Position numbers and translations under genes: made by a program | NCBI RefSeq assembly: GCF_007830635.1 | Contig: NZ_VLLA01000002.1 | Location: forward strand, 372,001 to 436,000 | DNA from: Bradyrhizobium huanghuaihaiense | GTDB taxonomy: Bacteria; Pseudomonadota; Alphaproteobacteria; Rhizobiales; Xanthobacteraceae | Direction: 5' to 3' | Length of the DNA: 64,000 nt | Shown here: positions 8,374-19,678 of the stretch, one piece after another | How positions within the stretch are numbered: the stretch's first letter is position 1 | Layout of the letters: each line of letters opens with the position of its first letter | Notes under the pieces: generated by a model | Told to the model about the DNA's origin: nothing | Databases searched by the model: none | The model's input: the letters and a program-made list of their open reading frames with translations, nothing else

Positions 8374-8670
8374 TCAGAATATTTCGAAAATGTCGCCCGC
8401 AATGTGCTCCACAAAGCGAGGTGAAATGGAGTGCCGGACGGTCGCCTGCGTCTGCAAGCCAGTCGCATCTTCGATGATCTGCTCGACATCGATCAAATTG
8501 AGCAGCGAGAAGGATGTCTCCGGTTCGACCTCGACAAGGACGTCGATGTCATTGTCCGGGCGGTAATCCTCATTGGCGCGTAAACCCAATACGGCAAGCT
8601 TTGACACGCCCTTGCCTTTGATGGCATCGGCGTTCTTGCGTATCGCAGCGACGATCTCGTCACGTGTCAT
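8374..8670 (-). CDS. MNT-type nucleotidyltransferase domain protein, no HEPN partner
   Basis: 98 aa. Motif LGLRANEDYRPDNDIDVLVE (residues about 29-48) is the minimal nucleotidyltransferase signature, G-x-R-x-x-E ... D-x-D, with both metal-binding aspartates (DID) present but Leu where Ser usually stands in GS. Such proteins are normally MntA antitoxins encoded next to a HEPN (DUF86) toxin; no HEPN gene lies on either side here. Start could also be the ATG at 8706 (adds MLDWPRNRPDCI), directly after the mutB stop; neither has a good ribosome site. Confidence 0.7.
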   Translation of the reverse strand: MTRDEIVAAIRKNADAIKGKGVSKLAVLGLRANEDYRPDNDIDVLVEVEPETSFSLLNLIDVEQIIEDATGLQTQATVRHSISPRFVEHIAGDIFEIF

Positions 8671-8706
8671 GATACAATCTGGCCGGTTACGCGGCCAGTC
8701 TAGCAT

Positions 8707-10863
<2,157 letters not shown>

Positions 10864-10886
10864 GGCTTCAACCATATCATAGGCGC

Positions 10887-11351
10887 TCAATCATGATCCG
10901 GATGCTGATGGCTGACGATGGTTGCCATCTTCTCCGGTCCGTAATTCTGCTGCGTGGTCTGGCTCGGCAGATTGGCGATGCCGACCACCCAGCCGAGGCG
11001 GGATTCGGTGCCATATTGCCGTGTCGGCACCACGTGGTCCGGCCGGTCGAAGGCGCCGGTCATGATCTCGATGCGAGGACCGTCGATGCGGCGGAAGCTC
11101 AGGGGCGTGCCGCAGGCGGCGCAGAAATCGCGCATCGCGATCGACGAGGATTGGAACGCCGATGGCGTGCCCTTGGTCCAGGCAAAGTCCGTCTTCTCGA
11201 TGTCGGCGAAGGAGGCAAACGGCGCGCCGCTGGCCTTCTGGCACATCCGGCAGTGGCAGATCGAAATCTTGTTCGGCGACGCCGTCAGCGCAAAGCGCAC
11301 CGCGCCGCATTGGCAGCCACCGGTAAGAACGGGTTTGCTGGTCTCGGTCAT
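10887..11351 (-). CDS. GFA-family (CENP-V/GFA domain) zinc-binding protein
   Basis: 154 aa. Carries the GFA cysteine pattern: CQC (13,15), CHCRMC (32,34,37) and CAAC (77,80), which bind structural and catalytic-site zinc in glutathione-dependent formaldehyde-activating enzyme and its many relatives of unknown function. Its ATG overlaps the mutA stop (ATGA), and mutB follows within 24 bp, so it is embedded in the mutase operon. It may simply be a passenger; a role with a thiol or CoA adduct is speculation. Confidence 0.9.
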   Translation of the reverse strand: MTETSKPVLTGGCQCGAVRFALTASPNKISICHCRMCQKASGAPFASFADIEKTDFAWTKGTPSAFQSSSIAMRDFCAACGTPLSFRRIDGPRIEIMTGAFDRPDHVVPTRQYGTESRLGWVVGIANLPSQTTQQNYGPEKMATIVSHQHPDHD

Positions 11352-13219
11352 GCCATTTCCATCCGTCGATAGGCGTCCTGCAACGTGGCAACCGCATCAC
11401 CCCCGGCGAAGACAAAACCCGTGACGCCGGCGGCCCGTAAGCCCGCCTCGGCCTCAGTCGGGCGGCCTGCCAGATAGATATGTCGCCCGCCGGCCGATTG
11501 CAGGGCCTTCGCCGCAGCTTCGGCGTGTTCCGCATAGACCTTGTCGCTGGAACAAAGGCAGGCAAGCGCAGCGCCGGAGGCCTTGAAGGCGGCGGCCAGC
11601 TTGGCCGGATCGGCAAAACCCTCGCTCTCGACGGCCTGGATGCCGCCGGCCTCGAAGAAGCTTTTCGCAAAGGTCGCGCGCGCCGTGAAATCGGCGGGCG
11701 TGCCGAGATTGGCCAAGAACACCTTTGGCCGCGCCCCGTGCGCCTTCAGTGCCGCATCGGATTTGTCGCGCAGCGCCTCGAACGGCTCCGCCAACCGGAT
11801 CGGCGGTAGCGCCTCGAACTTGTATTTCTGTTCCCCGTAAGGCGCGAGCGCGACAGGCGTTGCCTTCAGCACAGCGGTTTCGCTCTCCTGCAAGTTCGGA
11901 AACTCGCTGGCGCCGGTCAGAACGTCGCGCCGCTTTGCGATGTTGGCATCGCGCGCCTTTCGCGCGGCCGCGACCTTGCTCTGGAACAGGCCCTGCTGGA
12001 GCGCTGCGAAGGCGCCACCGGCGCTCTCGCTCTCCTGGAACAGCGCCCAGGCCGCTTCGCACAGTTGCGCGGTCAGCGTCTCGATGCCGCCGGCGCCAGC
12101 CGCGGGATCGCTGACCTTGGCGAGATTGCTCTCCTCCAGCAGCAGGAGTTGCGTGTTGCGTGCCACGCGCCGCGCGAACGGATCGGGCAGTCCGAGTGCC
12201 AGCGTATGCGGCTGCACGGTGATGGCATTGGCACCGGCGAGTCCCGCCGCGAACGTCGCCATGGTCGCGCGCAGCATGTTCACGTAAGGGTCGCGCTGCG
12301 TCAGCATGCGCCAGGCCGTATCGGCTGCAATGAACAGCGGCTTTGGCGTCAGCCCGCAAGCGGTCTCGATGCGCGCCCACAACAGCCGCAGCGCGCGGAA
12401 TTTAGACATGGTCAGGAACTGGTCTGCATCCGCGGCAAGCCGCGCATAGATCATGCCCTGCGCCTGCTCCAGCGGGACACCGGCACCCTCGATCGCGCGC
12501 AGATAGGCGACGCCGCAGGCGAGCACGAAGGCGAGCTCCTGCACTTCCGATCCGCCGGCATCGTGGATCACGCGTCCGTCGGCGGAGGCAAACGGCCCCT
12601 TGAAGCCGAGCGCGGCCAGACCCTTGATGGCGCCGGTGACGGCGGGGACGATCTCCTCCCACGTATAAGGGCTGTGGCCCCACACCGCGCCCGCCGCGAG
12701 CGGATCGAGCCCGAACCGGATGTTGCAGGCCGCGGGATCGAGGCCGTTGCTCTTCACATATTCCGCGACATGGATCGCGGCCATCCGCGATTGCGGACCG
12801 ATCTCGAGGTCGATCCCGATTCCGGCGTCGAGATGAATGTCCTTCAGGACCTTTGCGACCGCATCAGCCGTAGGTTCCAGGCCAAAACCGCGAGCGCCGT
12901 TGGCGCCGGCGAACACCAGCGCGAGCCCCGTCGCGCCGTTCTCCAGATCCTGCAAGGCCTGCGCATTCGCGAGTGCCGCATCGGGATGGTCGATCCGCTG
13001 CACGATCTGCCACGGTGCCGCCGCCGGCCGGCCCACCACGGGCGCCACGCCCCTGGCGCGCGGATAGAGCGGATCGATCTTCAGGCCATCATAAGTCTTG
13101 CCGACCAGCTTCTCGAACGGCGCGCCCTTCAGCACGCCGTCGACCAGCTTGCGCCAGTCTTCGACGGTGGCCTTGGGAAAATCCGCCGCCAGCGGCAGGT
13201 CGTCAGTCACGGAGGTCAT
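11348..13219 (-). CDS. mutA: Methylmalonyl-CoA mutase, small (non-B12) subunit
   Basis: 623 aa. Homologous to mutB over the barrel (for example VARNTQLLLLEESNLAKVSDPAAGAGG) but shorter and lacking the cobalamin ligand: where mutB has DGHDRG this protein has LGTPADFTAR, as expected for the structural subunit of heterodimeric actinobacterial/Bradyrhizobium-type mutase. First gene of mutA-GFA-mutB; start at the ATG 82 bp upstream of the folK end region. Confidence 0.9.
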   Translation of the reverse strand: MTSVTDDLPLAADFPKATVEDWRKLVDGVLKGAPFEKLVGKTYDGLKIDPLYPRARGVAPVVGRPAAAPWQIVQRIDHPDAALANAQALQDLENGATGLALVFAGANGARGFGLEPTADAVAKVLKDIHLDAGIGIDLEIGPQSRMAAIHVAEYVKSNGLDPAACNIRFGLDPLAAGAVWGHSPYTWEEIVPAVTGAIKGLAALGFKGPFASADGRVIHDAGGSEVQELAFVLACGVAYLRAIEGAGVPLEQAQGMIYARLAADADQFLTMSKFRALRLLWARIETACGLTPKPLFIAADTAWRMLTQRDPYVNMLRATMATFAAGLAGANAITVQPHTLALGLPDPFARRVARNTQLLLLEESNLAKVSDPAAGAGGIETLTAQLCEAAWALFQESESAGGAFAALQQGLFQSKVAAARKARDANIAKRRDVLTGASEFPNLQESETAVLKATPVALAPYGEQKYKFEALPPIRLAEPFEALRDKSDAALKAHGARPKVFLANLGTPADFTARATFAKSFFEAGGIQAVESEGFADPAKLAAAFKASGAALACLCSSDKVYAEHAEAAAKALQSAGGRHIYLAGRPTEAEAGLRAAGVTGFVFAGGDAVATLQDAYRRMEMA

Positions 13220-13300
13220 GCGGCGAGGGGCTCCCGAAAATCTTGTTATTCGCAGGCGAAATTGCCACGGCGGACCGTCCCTGCAAACGGTTGTTTTTGG

Positions 13301-13792
13301 TTAACCGGTATCCGGAAGCCGCTCAATGCCTTGCGTCGAGACGCTGGCAAGCCCGTCACGCACACGAATGCCCGAGATCACGCGGTCCGGCGCGATTTCG
13401 GCCAGCGGCACCAGCACGAAGGCACGCTCGAACAGGCGCGGATGCGGCAGCGTCAGGTCGGGCTTCTGCAAGGACACATCGTCGTAGGCGATCATGTCGA
13501 GATCGAGCGTGCGCGGGCCCCAGCGCCGCTCCTTGTCCCGCGTGCGGCCGAATTTCTGCTCGACCTTTTGCAGCACGAACAGCAGCGCATGCGGATCGAG
13601 GCTGGTCTCGATCTCGACGCAGGCATTGATGAAGGGGGCCTGGTCCTCGTCGCCCCAGGGCGGCGTCGCATAGTCCGAGGAGCGCGCGATCAGTGCGGCC
13701 TGCGCCATGCCGCAGATGTGCGAGATCGCCTTTTTGAATGTCGCGCGGACATCGCCGACATTGCCGCCAAGTGCGATCAGCACGCTTGCCAT
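13301..13792 (-). CDS. folK: 2-amino-4-hydroxy-6-hydroxymethyldihydropteridine pyrophosphokinase
   Basis: 163 aa HPPK, which transfers pyrophosphate from ATP to the pterin alcohol in folate synthesis. ALGGNVGD near the N-terminus and the signature RWGPRTLDLDMIAYDD (about residues 89-104) with the Mg-binding D-x-D are present. Its ATG shares one base with the folB stop (TAATG). Confidence 0.95.
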   Translation of the reverse strand: MASVLIALGGNVGDVRATFKKAISHICGMAQAALIARSSDYATPPWGDEDQAPFINACVEIETSLDPHALLFVLQKVEQKFGRTRDKERRWGPRTLDLDMIAYDDVSLQKPDLTLPHPRLFERAFVLVPLAEIAPDRVISGIRVRDGLASVSTQGIERLPDTG

Positions 13793-14160
13793 TATGGATG
13801 CCGCGAGCGCGTCAGCATGATGCCGACGTCGTCGAAGATCGCCGCGATCGGCGCGTGCGGCTTGTGCACGGTGATCTTCACCGCACGGATGCGCGGGAAG
13901 TGCGACAGGATGGCATCCGCAACCGCGCCGGCCGCGCCTTCCAGCAGCTTGTAATTGGTGTTCTTGAACGCCGCCGTCGTGGTCGACACGACTTCGGCGT
14001 AGGACACCGTGTCGGCGAGCCGGTCGGTGCGCGCGGGCTCCGACAGGTCGGTGTAGAGCTCGAGGTCGATCACGAAACGCTGGCCGACTTCGGTTTCGTG
14101 ATCCATCACGCCATGGCGCGCATGGATCGACAGGCCGGTCACGAAGATCGTATCGGTCAT
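13792..14160 (-). CDS. folB: Dihydroneopterin aldolase
   Basis: 122 aa. Cleaves dihydroneopterin to 6-hydroxymethyl-dihydropterin and glycolaldehyde. Family features include GLSIHARHGVMDHETEVGQ with the substrate-side Glu, SYAEVV, LLEGAAGAVAD and the conserved Lys in VKITVHKPHAPI. Middle gene of folP-folB-folK, overlapping both neighbours (ATGA with folP, TAATG with folK). Confidence 0.95.
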   Translation of the reverse strand: MTDTIFVTGLSIHARHGVMDHETEVGQRFVIDLELYTDLSEPARTDRLADTVSYAEVVSTTTAAFKNTNYKLLEGAAGAVADAILSHFPRIRAVKITVHKPHAPIAAIFDDVGIMLTRSRHP

Positions 14161-15017
14161 TGCTTGCTCTCGATTGCGTGTGCCACCCGCAGGGCCTGCA
14201 AGGTCTCGGCGACGTCATGGGTCCGGATGATCCTGGCGCCGCGCTGCGCGGCAATCAGGTGCGCGGCGATCGAGCCGGCGAGGCGCTCCGATGGCTCCGA
14301 CGGCGACACCGAGGCGATGAAGCGCTTTCGCGAGGCACCGACGAGGATCGGCAGGCCGAATATGTCGAGTTCGCGCAGCCGGGCGAGCGCGATCATACTC
14401 TGCTCGGCGGTCTTGCCGAAGCCGATGCCGGGATCAAGCACGATGCTCTCGCGCGCGATGCCGGCCTTCGCGGCGATATCCAGCGAGCGCAGGAAGAATG
14501 CTTTCATCTCCGCGACGATGTCGATGGCGGGATCGACGCTGTCGCGGTTGTGCATGACGATGACGGGGACGCCTTTTGCGGCGATCAGCGGCGCCATGTC
14601 GGCGTCGCGTTGCAGGCCCCAGACGTCGTTGGCGATCACCGCGCCCTGGTCGAGCGCGAATTTCACCACCTCCGCCTTCATGCTGTCGATCGACACGGGC
14701 ACGCCGAGCGCGACGACGCCTGCCAGCACTGGTTTCAGCCGGGCAAGCTCGTCCTCGGCGGTGACGGCCTTGGCGCCGGTGTAGGGCCGGGTGGATTCGG
14801 CGCCGATGTCGATGATGTCGACGCCAGCCTCGATCATCGCCCGCGCTCGCTTCAACGCCTGCTCAGGTGCGATGAACTGGCCGCCGTCGGAGAACGAATC
14901 CGGCGTGACGTTGAGCACGCCCATCACCGCCGGGATCGGCCGGCCCACGAGCGTCCGCAGCGCATCAAGCCCGGCCGAGCCGGCCGGCGGGACGGATGGG
15001 GAGGGCGAGGCATTCAT
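14157..15017 (-). CDS. folP: Dihydropteroate synthase
   Basis: 286 aa TIM barrel; joins p-aminobenzoate to the pterin pyrophosphate, target of sulfonamides. Signatures: VMGVLNVTPDSFSDGG, DIGAESTRP, the DPGIGFGKT phosphate loop, and GASRKRF near the C-terminus. The start MNASPSPSVPP at 15017 avoids the palindromic repeat through which the longer frame (to 15176) would run; no clear Shine-Dalgarno is seen for either. Confidence 0.95.
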   Translation of the reverse strand: MNASPSPSVPPAGSAGLDALRTLVGRPIPAVMGVLNVTPDSFSDGGQFIAPEQALKRARAMIEAGVDIIDIGAESTRPYTGAKAVTAEDELARLKPVLAGVVALGVPVSIDSMKAEVVKFALDQGAVIANDVWGLQRDADMAPLIAAKGVPVIVMHNRDSVDPAIDIVAEMKAFFLRSLDIAAKAGIARESIVLDPGIGFGKTAEQSMIALARLRELDIFGLPILVGASRKRFIASVSPSEPSERLAGSIAAHLIAAQRGARIIRTHDVAETLQALRVAHAIESKQ

Positions 15018-15086
15018 GCGCGTGGCATTGCGCTGTCGGGAGGGGGGAGTCAAGATGTTGTGGCATTCTCGCGCATCACTCCCGCT

Positions 15087-15214
15087 GTCGTCCCGGCGAA
15101 GGCCGGGACCCATACCGCGGAATCTATCGATTGCGGAAGGGTCGGAGTACCGAACGACTAGTCTTCGCCAAACCACTCCCTGTGGTTATGGGTCCCGGCC
15201 TTCGCCGGGACGAC
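15087..15214. repeat. Inverted repeat with self-complementary arms upstream of folP
   Basis: Arms GTCGTCCCGGCGAAGGCCGG (from 15087) and its reverse complement (ending 15214) enclose about 70 bp. Each arm is itself a small hairpin (CCCGGCgaaGGCCGGG). A typical Bradyrhizobium-type dispersed palindrome; one copy in this window. Confidence 0.8.
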
Positions 15215-15257
15215 ACCGAGAAGGTCGCGCGAGAATCCGTCTGCGGAGAGCGCGACC

Positions 15258-15665
15258 TTAATAAGTGATCTTCGGCGGCAGCTTCTTGGCCTTGGCGATG
15301 ATGTCGCCGACCGACTTCTCCGACGGCAGGATGCGGACCAGCTTCTTCTTCTCGTTGGCCTCGCGCATGCTCTGGGCGAGCCTCGCCGGATTTCGATAGG
15401 AGAGCTCGCGCACGGTGGTGACGCCGGCGGCGCGGACCAGGCCGACCTTGGCCCGGCCCATGCCGGGGATGCGCATGTAGTCGGAGACGTTGGCCCATTC
15501 CAGCAGCAGCTGCTCGCTGATGCCGGTCTTGGCGGACAGCGCCTTGCGGCCCTTCACGGTCGAGGCGGCCTCGAGCAACGCGGCGGTGGTGCGGATGCCC
15601 TGCGCCTTCAGCTTGTTGGCGGCAAAGGAGGGCAGGCCCTCAATCTCGGAGATCGGATATGTCAT
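15258..15665 (-). CDS. DUF4332 helix-hairpin-helix protein
   Basis: 135 aa. Two helix-hairpin-helix-like units are visible: the first around IEGLPSFAANKLKAQGI, the second MRIPGMGRAKVGLVRAAGV (about residues 64-82), the arrangement of DUF4332, which is related to non-specific DNA-binding HhH modules. Function unknown; a DNA-binding role is inferred from the fold only. Confidence 0.85.
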   Translation of the reverse strand: MTYPISEIEGLPSFAANKLKAQGIRTTAALLEAASTVKGRKALSAKTGISEQLLLEWANVSDYMRIPGMGRAKVGLVRAAGVTTVRELSYRNPARLAQSMREANEKKKLVRILPSEKSVGDIIAKAKKLPPKITY

Positions 15666-15689
15666 GATACTCGATATGAAAAGCGTCGC

Positions 15690-16055
15690 TCAGGCGAACT
15701 GGCTGAGGCCCGGCGTCCCCGCGATGATCTTGCCCATCTGATCCGCTCCGATTTTGTCTCGGCCGTAGCGGAAAAGTTCACGGGCAATGGTCTGAATCTC
15801 GGACATGCCGAGGCCCAGCCCCATCAGGCGCGTGCCCACAGCCATCAAGCCGCCGCCCATCAGCCGCGACAGTCCGCCGCCGCTTCTGGACGCCTCGATC
15901 GCCGCTTCCGCTCCGGGAATCTGATTGATCAGGGCTTCGACGTTCTCGGAAGGGCCTTCGTTGCGGAGAAAGCCCAGGATAATGCCGACGGTCTTTTCGG
16001 CCACAGCACTATCTATGCTGGCGTTCGCCGCCAGCCGTCCGATCAGCTCGTCCAT
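15690..16055 (-). CDS. DUF2267-like small helical protein
   Basis: 121 aa, mostly helical, with a Gly/Met-rich centre (SGGGLSRLMGGGLMAVGTRLMGLGLGMSE, quoted only by its ends SGGGL and GMSE). The opening AVAEKTVGIILGFLRNEGP resembles DUF2267 or YidB-like proteins; I cannot decide between them. No signal peptide. Leftward gene of a divergent pair with the HerA-like ATPase. Confidence 0.65.
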   Translation of the reverse strand: MDELIGRLAANASIDSAVAEKTVGIILGFLRNEGPSENVEALINQIPGAEAAIEASRSGGGLSRLMGGGLMAVGTRLMGLGLGMSEIQTIARELFRYGRDKIGADQMGKIIAGTPGLSQFA

Positions 16056-16403
16056 ATGGCCTGCCCCTCAGCCGGTTCACATGCCGGAGTATTGTTTTCG
16101 AAAATGATCTTGAGCCGGTGCGATGTGAAATACAAGCGATGAACGCGACCAACGTCCGATTCACTCCCGAACGCGCGAAAAGTGTTGCAGCGATGCAAGA
16201 GCGGAGATGGAATCAGCAAGAAATTACCGCGGTGCGAACGCCTCGTTCCAACTTTCGGCTGATGTCGCCCGCTTGTTTCCGACAATGTCGCATGCTCAGG
16301 CCGCGTTGAACGGTTTTAATCGGCGCGCGACATGCGTTAAACTACGGAACTGGCGCATTTGGGTTTCAATACGCGAAACACGGCAGAGGGATCAGAGAGA
16401 ATA
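16056..16403. other. 348-bp divergent intergenic region
   Basis: Lies between the DUF2267-like gene and the HerA-like ATPase gene. Short frames here have no family features. It holds a TTTTCGAAAA palindrome (16095-16104), GAGAGA about 5 nt before the ATPase ATG, and nothing else I can assign. Confidence 0.5.
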
Positions 16404-18026
16404 ATGACGGCACAGGACAGCAAGCTCGGCGACACTGACGACAAGATCTTCGTCGGCAAGGGAGACGAGCAGGCATGGCTGACGCTGGCGCTCGCCAATC
16501 GCCATGGCCTTGTCACCGGAGCAACCGGAACCGGCAAGACGGTGTCGCTGCAGGTCATGGCGGAAGGATTTGCGCGCGCCGGTGTCCCGGTCTTCGCCGC
16601 CGACATCAAGGGTGATCTCTCCGGCATCTCCGAGATCGGTGAGGCCAAGGACTTCATCGTCAAGCGCGCCTCCGAGATGGGGCTGAAATTCCAGCCCGAC
16701 CAGTTCTCGACGGTGTTCTGGGATGTTTTCGGCGAGCAGGGCCACCCGGTGCGCGCGACCGTCACCGAGATGGGGCCGCTCCTGCTCGCGCGCATGCTCG
16801 ACCTCAACGATGTGCAGGAAGGCGTGCTCAACGTCGCCTTCCGCGTCGCCGACGACAATGGGCTGACCCTCATCGACATGAAGGATCTGCGCGCGCTGCT
16901 CGATGCCATCGTGCCCGATAGCGGGAAGAAGGGAGCGGATGCTGAGGACAGCCCGCTTGCCGACATCAAGAAGGAGGCGCAGGGCTTCGGCAACGTCACG
17001 AAGGCCACCGTCGGCACCATCCAGCGCCAGCTCCTGGTGCTGGAGAACCAGGGCGGCACCAAGTTCTTCGGCGAGCCGGCGCTGGCGCTGAAGGATTTCA
17101 TGAAGACCGATCGCGACGGCCGCGGCGTGGTCAACATCCTGGTCGCCGACAAGCTGCTGCAGAGCCCGCGGCTTTACGCGACATTCCTGCTGTGGATGCT
17201 GTCGGAGCTGTTCGAGGAGCTGCCCGAGGCCGGCGACCTGCCGAAGCCCAAGCTGGTGTTCTTCTTCGACGAGGCGCATCTGTTGTTCAACGACGCGCCC
17301 AAGGCGCTGATGGACAAGATCGAGCAGGTGGTGCGTTTGATCCGCTCCAAGGGCGTCGGCGTCTATTTCGTGACGCAGAACCCGGTCGACGTGCCGGACC
17401 GCGTGCTCGGCCAGCTGGGTAACCGCGTGCAGCATGCGCTGCGCGCCTTCACCCCGCGCGACCAGAAGGCGGTCGCGGCGGCGGCCCAGACCTTCCGCCC
17501 CAACCCGAAGCTCGACACCGCCAAGGTCATCACGGAGCTCGGCAAGGGCGAGGCGCTGGTGTCCTTCCTCGAAGGCAACGGCACGCCGACCATGGTCGAG
17601 CGGGTGATGATCCGGCCGCCGTCGGCCCGGATCGGGTCGATCACGCCGGAGGAGCGCAAGGCGATCATGGATGCAAGCCCGGTGAAGGGCAAATATGACA
17701 CCGCCGTCGATGCTGAATCCGCCTACGAGATGCTTCAGAAGCGCATCGCCGGCACCGCGGCTACGGCCGACGGTCCGGCCGGCGAAAGCGGCGGCGGCAT
17801 CCTCGGCCAGATCGGCTCGATCGTCGGCACCATCTTCGGCACCAATGTCAAGCGCGGCCGCCTCTCGACCGGCCAGGTCATTGCGCGGGATGTGACGCGA
17901 TCGGTGACGAACCAGGTGATTGGCGGGCTGGCCGCCAATGTCGGCAAGTCGGTCGCCGGCCAGCTCGGCGGCTCGATCGGCCGCACCCTGGTCCGCGGTG
18001 CGCTCGGCGGGCTGCTGCGGAGATAG
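16404..18026 (+). CDS. HerA-like ATPase, DUF853 family
   Basis: 540 aa. Walker A GATGTGKT at residues 39-46, Walker [14 protein letters not shown] near residue 283, and the [29 protein letters not shown] segment (quoted ends IRSKG and LGNR) with the sensor and arginine-finger region place it in DUF853, a bacterial branch of the HerA/FtsK superfamily (E. coli YjgR). A Gly-rich C-terminus follows ([18 protein letters not shown]). Role unknown; cytosolic, probably oligomeric. ATG at 16404 chosen over the in-frame upstream start at 16359 because GAGAGA precedes it and the conserved domain follows. Confidence 0.9.
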   Translation: MTAQDSKLGDTDDKIFVGKGDEQAWLTLALANRHGLVTGATGTGKTVSLQVMAEGFARAGVPVFAADIKGDLSGISEIGEAKDFIVKRASEMGLKFQPDQFSTVFWDVFGEQGHPVRATVTEMGPLLLARMLDLNDVQEGVLNVAFRVADDNGLTLIDMKDLRALLDAIVPDSGKKGADAEDSPLADIKKEAQGFGNVTKATVGTIQRQLLVLENQGGTKFFGEPALALKDFMKTDRDGRGVVNILVADKLLQSPRLYATFLLWMLSELFEELPEAGDLPKPKLVFFFDEAHLLFNDAPKALMDKIEQVVRLIRSKGVGVYFVTQNPVDVPDRVLGQLGNRVQHALRAFTPRDQKAVAAAAQTFRPNPKLDTAKVITELGKGEALVSFLEGNGTPTMVERVMIRPPSARIGSITPEERKAIMDASPVKGKYDTAVDAESAYEMLQKRIAGTAATADGPAGESGGGILGQIGSIVGTIFGTNVKRGRLSTGQVIARDVTRSVTNQVIGGLAANVGKSVAGQLGGSIGRTLVRGALGGLLRR

Positions 18027-18059
18027 GCAGAGCGCCCTCTTGTGGCAATCCGTGTTCGG

Positions 18060-18211
18060 TCGGCTTGACTTCGGCCTGCATGGTTCGCCCGGCGATGCGA
18101 AGCATCGTCCGGGCCCGCTGCGCGGGCTCCTCACCATGAGGGTCTGAGATCTTGCCGCGAAACGAGACCTCATTCTGAGGAGCCCGCCAAAGGCGGCGTC
18201 TCGAAGGATGG
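18060..18211. repeat. Composite palindromic repeat
   Basis: Contains nested hairpins: GCCCGGCGATGCGAAGCATCGTCCGGGC (18088-18116; ends GCCCGG and CCGGGC), CCCGCTGCGCGGG, and CCTCATTCTGAGG, ending TCGAAGGATGG. The end portion resembles the outer arm of the repeat at 291-459. Fills most of the gap between the ATPase and GT87 genes. Confidence 0.6.
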
Positions 18212-18313
18212 CCGCGGGGACACGACCCATCACCACCAGCACAATTTCAAGTGAGGGGCTCTCCAAGCCCGCGCCGGTCTGCTACGTGCTATTTGTTGCC
18301 GACTGGACATAAT

Positions 18314-19654
18314 GTGACCTCGACCGACCCATTCCCCAAGCCTGATGCGCCGAGACGCCTGTCGCTGCGTGCGCCGCTGGACCTGCTTTTCCTGCTCTGC
18401 TGTGTCATTCTGACCGCCGACGTTCTCGTTCCGGAGATCTTCGGCCACGGCAAGACCAAGGACTACGGGCTGTGGTACTGGGCCGGGCAGCAGGTTCTGA
18501 ACGGCGGGCCGCTCTATCCCGCCGACATCCACTCGTATTTTGAATTCATCTATCCGCCGCTTCCCGCCATCCTGCTCGCGATCCCGAGCTGGTTCGGCAA
18601 GATCCCGCTCTACATCGTGCTGTCGATCCTGAATGTGCTGGCGTGGTGGTACACCGGCACATTGTCCAATGCGATGACCGGTTCGGGCCGCACGGCTGGC
18701 CCTTGGCTCGAGGCACTGCCGGCTTTCGTTACGGTGACCTTCGTGTTCGACATGTTCGACCTCGGCCAGCCGAACCTTCTGCTGCTGGCGATGATGCTCT
18801 ACGGTTTCTGGAGCCTGCAGCATCAGCGAGCGTGGCGCGCAGGCTTCATGTTCGCGCTCGCCACCGCCATCAAGGTGTTTCCGATCGCGGTGCTGCCCTA
18901 TCTGATGTGGCGGAGGAAGTGGGCCGCCGTCGCCGCGACGGTCGCCTTTACCGGCATCCTTCTCTATGTCGTGCCGGCCCCGATCCGCGGTTTCGAGCGC
19001 AACGCGGCCGAGCTCAAGACCTGGTATCAAGGCATGGTCGGGTCGAGCTCGGAAAGGGGCTTTGGCCAGCGCGACGAGCAGAACTGGTCGTGGGTCAATC
19101 AGTCCCTCATCGCCGTGACGCATCGCCTCGTCCGCCCGATCAACTATAATCAGGAGGATCCGAACAAGCCGCCGCGCACGATGAATGTCATCGACGTTGA
19201 TTACAAAACGGCGAACTTGATCGTGCTGGCTGTCTCAGTCCTGCTCGGGCTCGGCTTCATTGCGGTCATGCCGCCGCGACGACGGCGAACGGCGCGCTCG
19301 GATGCCGAGGAGCTCGGCATCCTGTTCTGCCTGATGACGGTGGCCTCGCCCCTGGCGCGGCAATACTATTTCATGTGGCTGTTCTTCCCGATGACGGTGC
19401 TGATGCATCGTGCCGCCTTCGACGAGCGGGCGAATGTGCGGCTGGGAACCTGGCTCGCGCTGGGCGCGGCCGGCACCCTCATGCTGCTGGCGCTGCCGTG
19501 GTTTCCCAATGTCATCCAGGCCTGGGGCAACAACCTCGCCGCCACGGCCATTCTTGCCGGGAGCCTCGCATGGCACTTGCGGCATCCGCCGGTTGCCGCT
19601 GGCTCCGGGCCTGCGACGGGGCTAAAACCCAACAATCTTGAGAAGCCGTCTTAA
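18314..19654 (+). CDS. GT87-type (DUF2029) polyprenyl-phosphate-sugar glycosyltransferase
   Basis: 446 aa integral membrane protein with about 9-10 hydrophobic helices. An early periplasmic-loop motif (DYGLWYWAGQQVLNGGPLYP, about residues 45-64) and FIYPPLPAILL correspond to the GT-C/GT87 family (mycobacterial PimE-like mannosyltransferases), which use lipid-linked sugars outside the membrane. The acceptor is unknown. GTG at 18314 is chosen; the frame stays open to 18251 but that start lies in repeat-adjacent DNA. Confidence 0.8.
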   Translation: MTSTDPFPKPDAPRRLSLRAPLDLLFLLCCVILTADVLVPEIFGHGKTKDYGLWYWAGQQVLNGGPLYPADIHSYFEFIYPPLPAILLAIPSWFGKIPLYIVLSILNVLAWWYTGTLSNAMTGSGRTAGPWLEALPAFVTVTFVFDMFDLGQPNLLLLAMMLYGFWSLQHQRAWRAGFMFALATAIKVFPIAVLPYLMWRRKWAAVAATVAFTGILLYVVPAPIRGFERNAAELKTWYQGMVGSSSERGFGQRDEQNWSWVNQSLIAVTHRLVRPINYNQEDPNKPPRTMNVIDVDYKTANLIVLAVSVLLGLGFIAVMPPRRRRTARSDAEELGILFCLMTVASPLARQYYFMWLFFPMTVLMHRAAFDERANVRLGTWLALGAAGTLMLLALPWFPNVIQAWGNNLAATAILAGSLAWHLRHPPVAAGSGPATGLKPNNLEKPS

Positions 19655-19678
19655 GACTCAATAGTCAGGAATCCGACC

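Noticed and set aside
12065-13954. 629-codon open frame on the plus strand
   Set aside because: Runs opposite mutA and folK, both clearly real; no coherent protein.
16095-16104. TTTTCGAAAA palindrome identical to the core of the GntR operators
   Set aside because: Lacks the upstream TTTTCG half-site and is 26 kb from the GntR gene, before unrelated genes; probably chance.
16392-18266. 624-codon open frame on the minus strand
   Set aside because: Shadow of the HerA-like ATPase, whose Walker motifs are on the plus strand.
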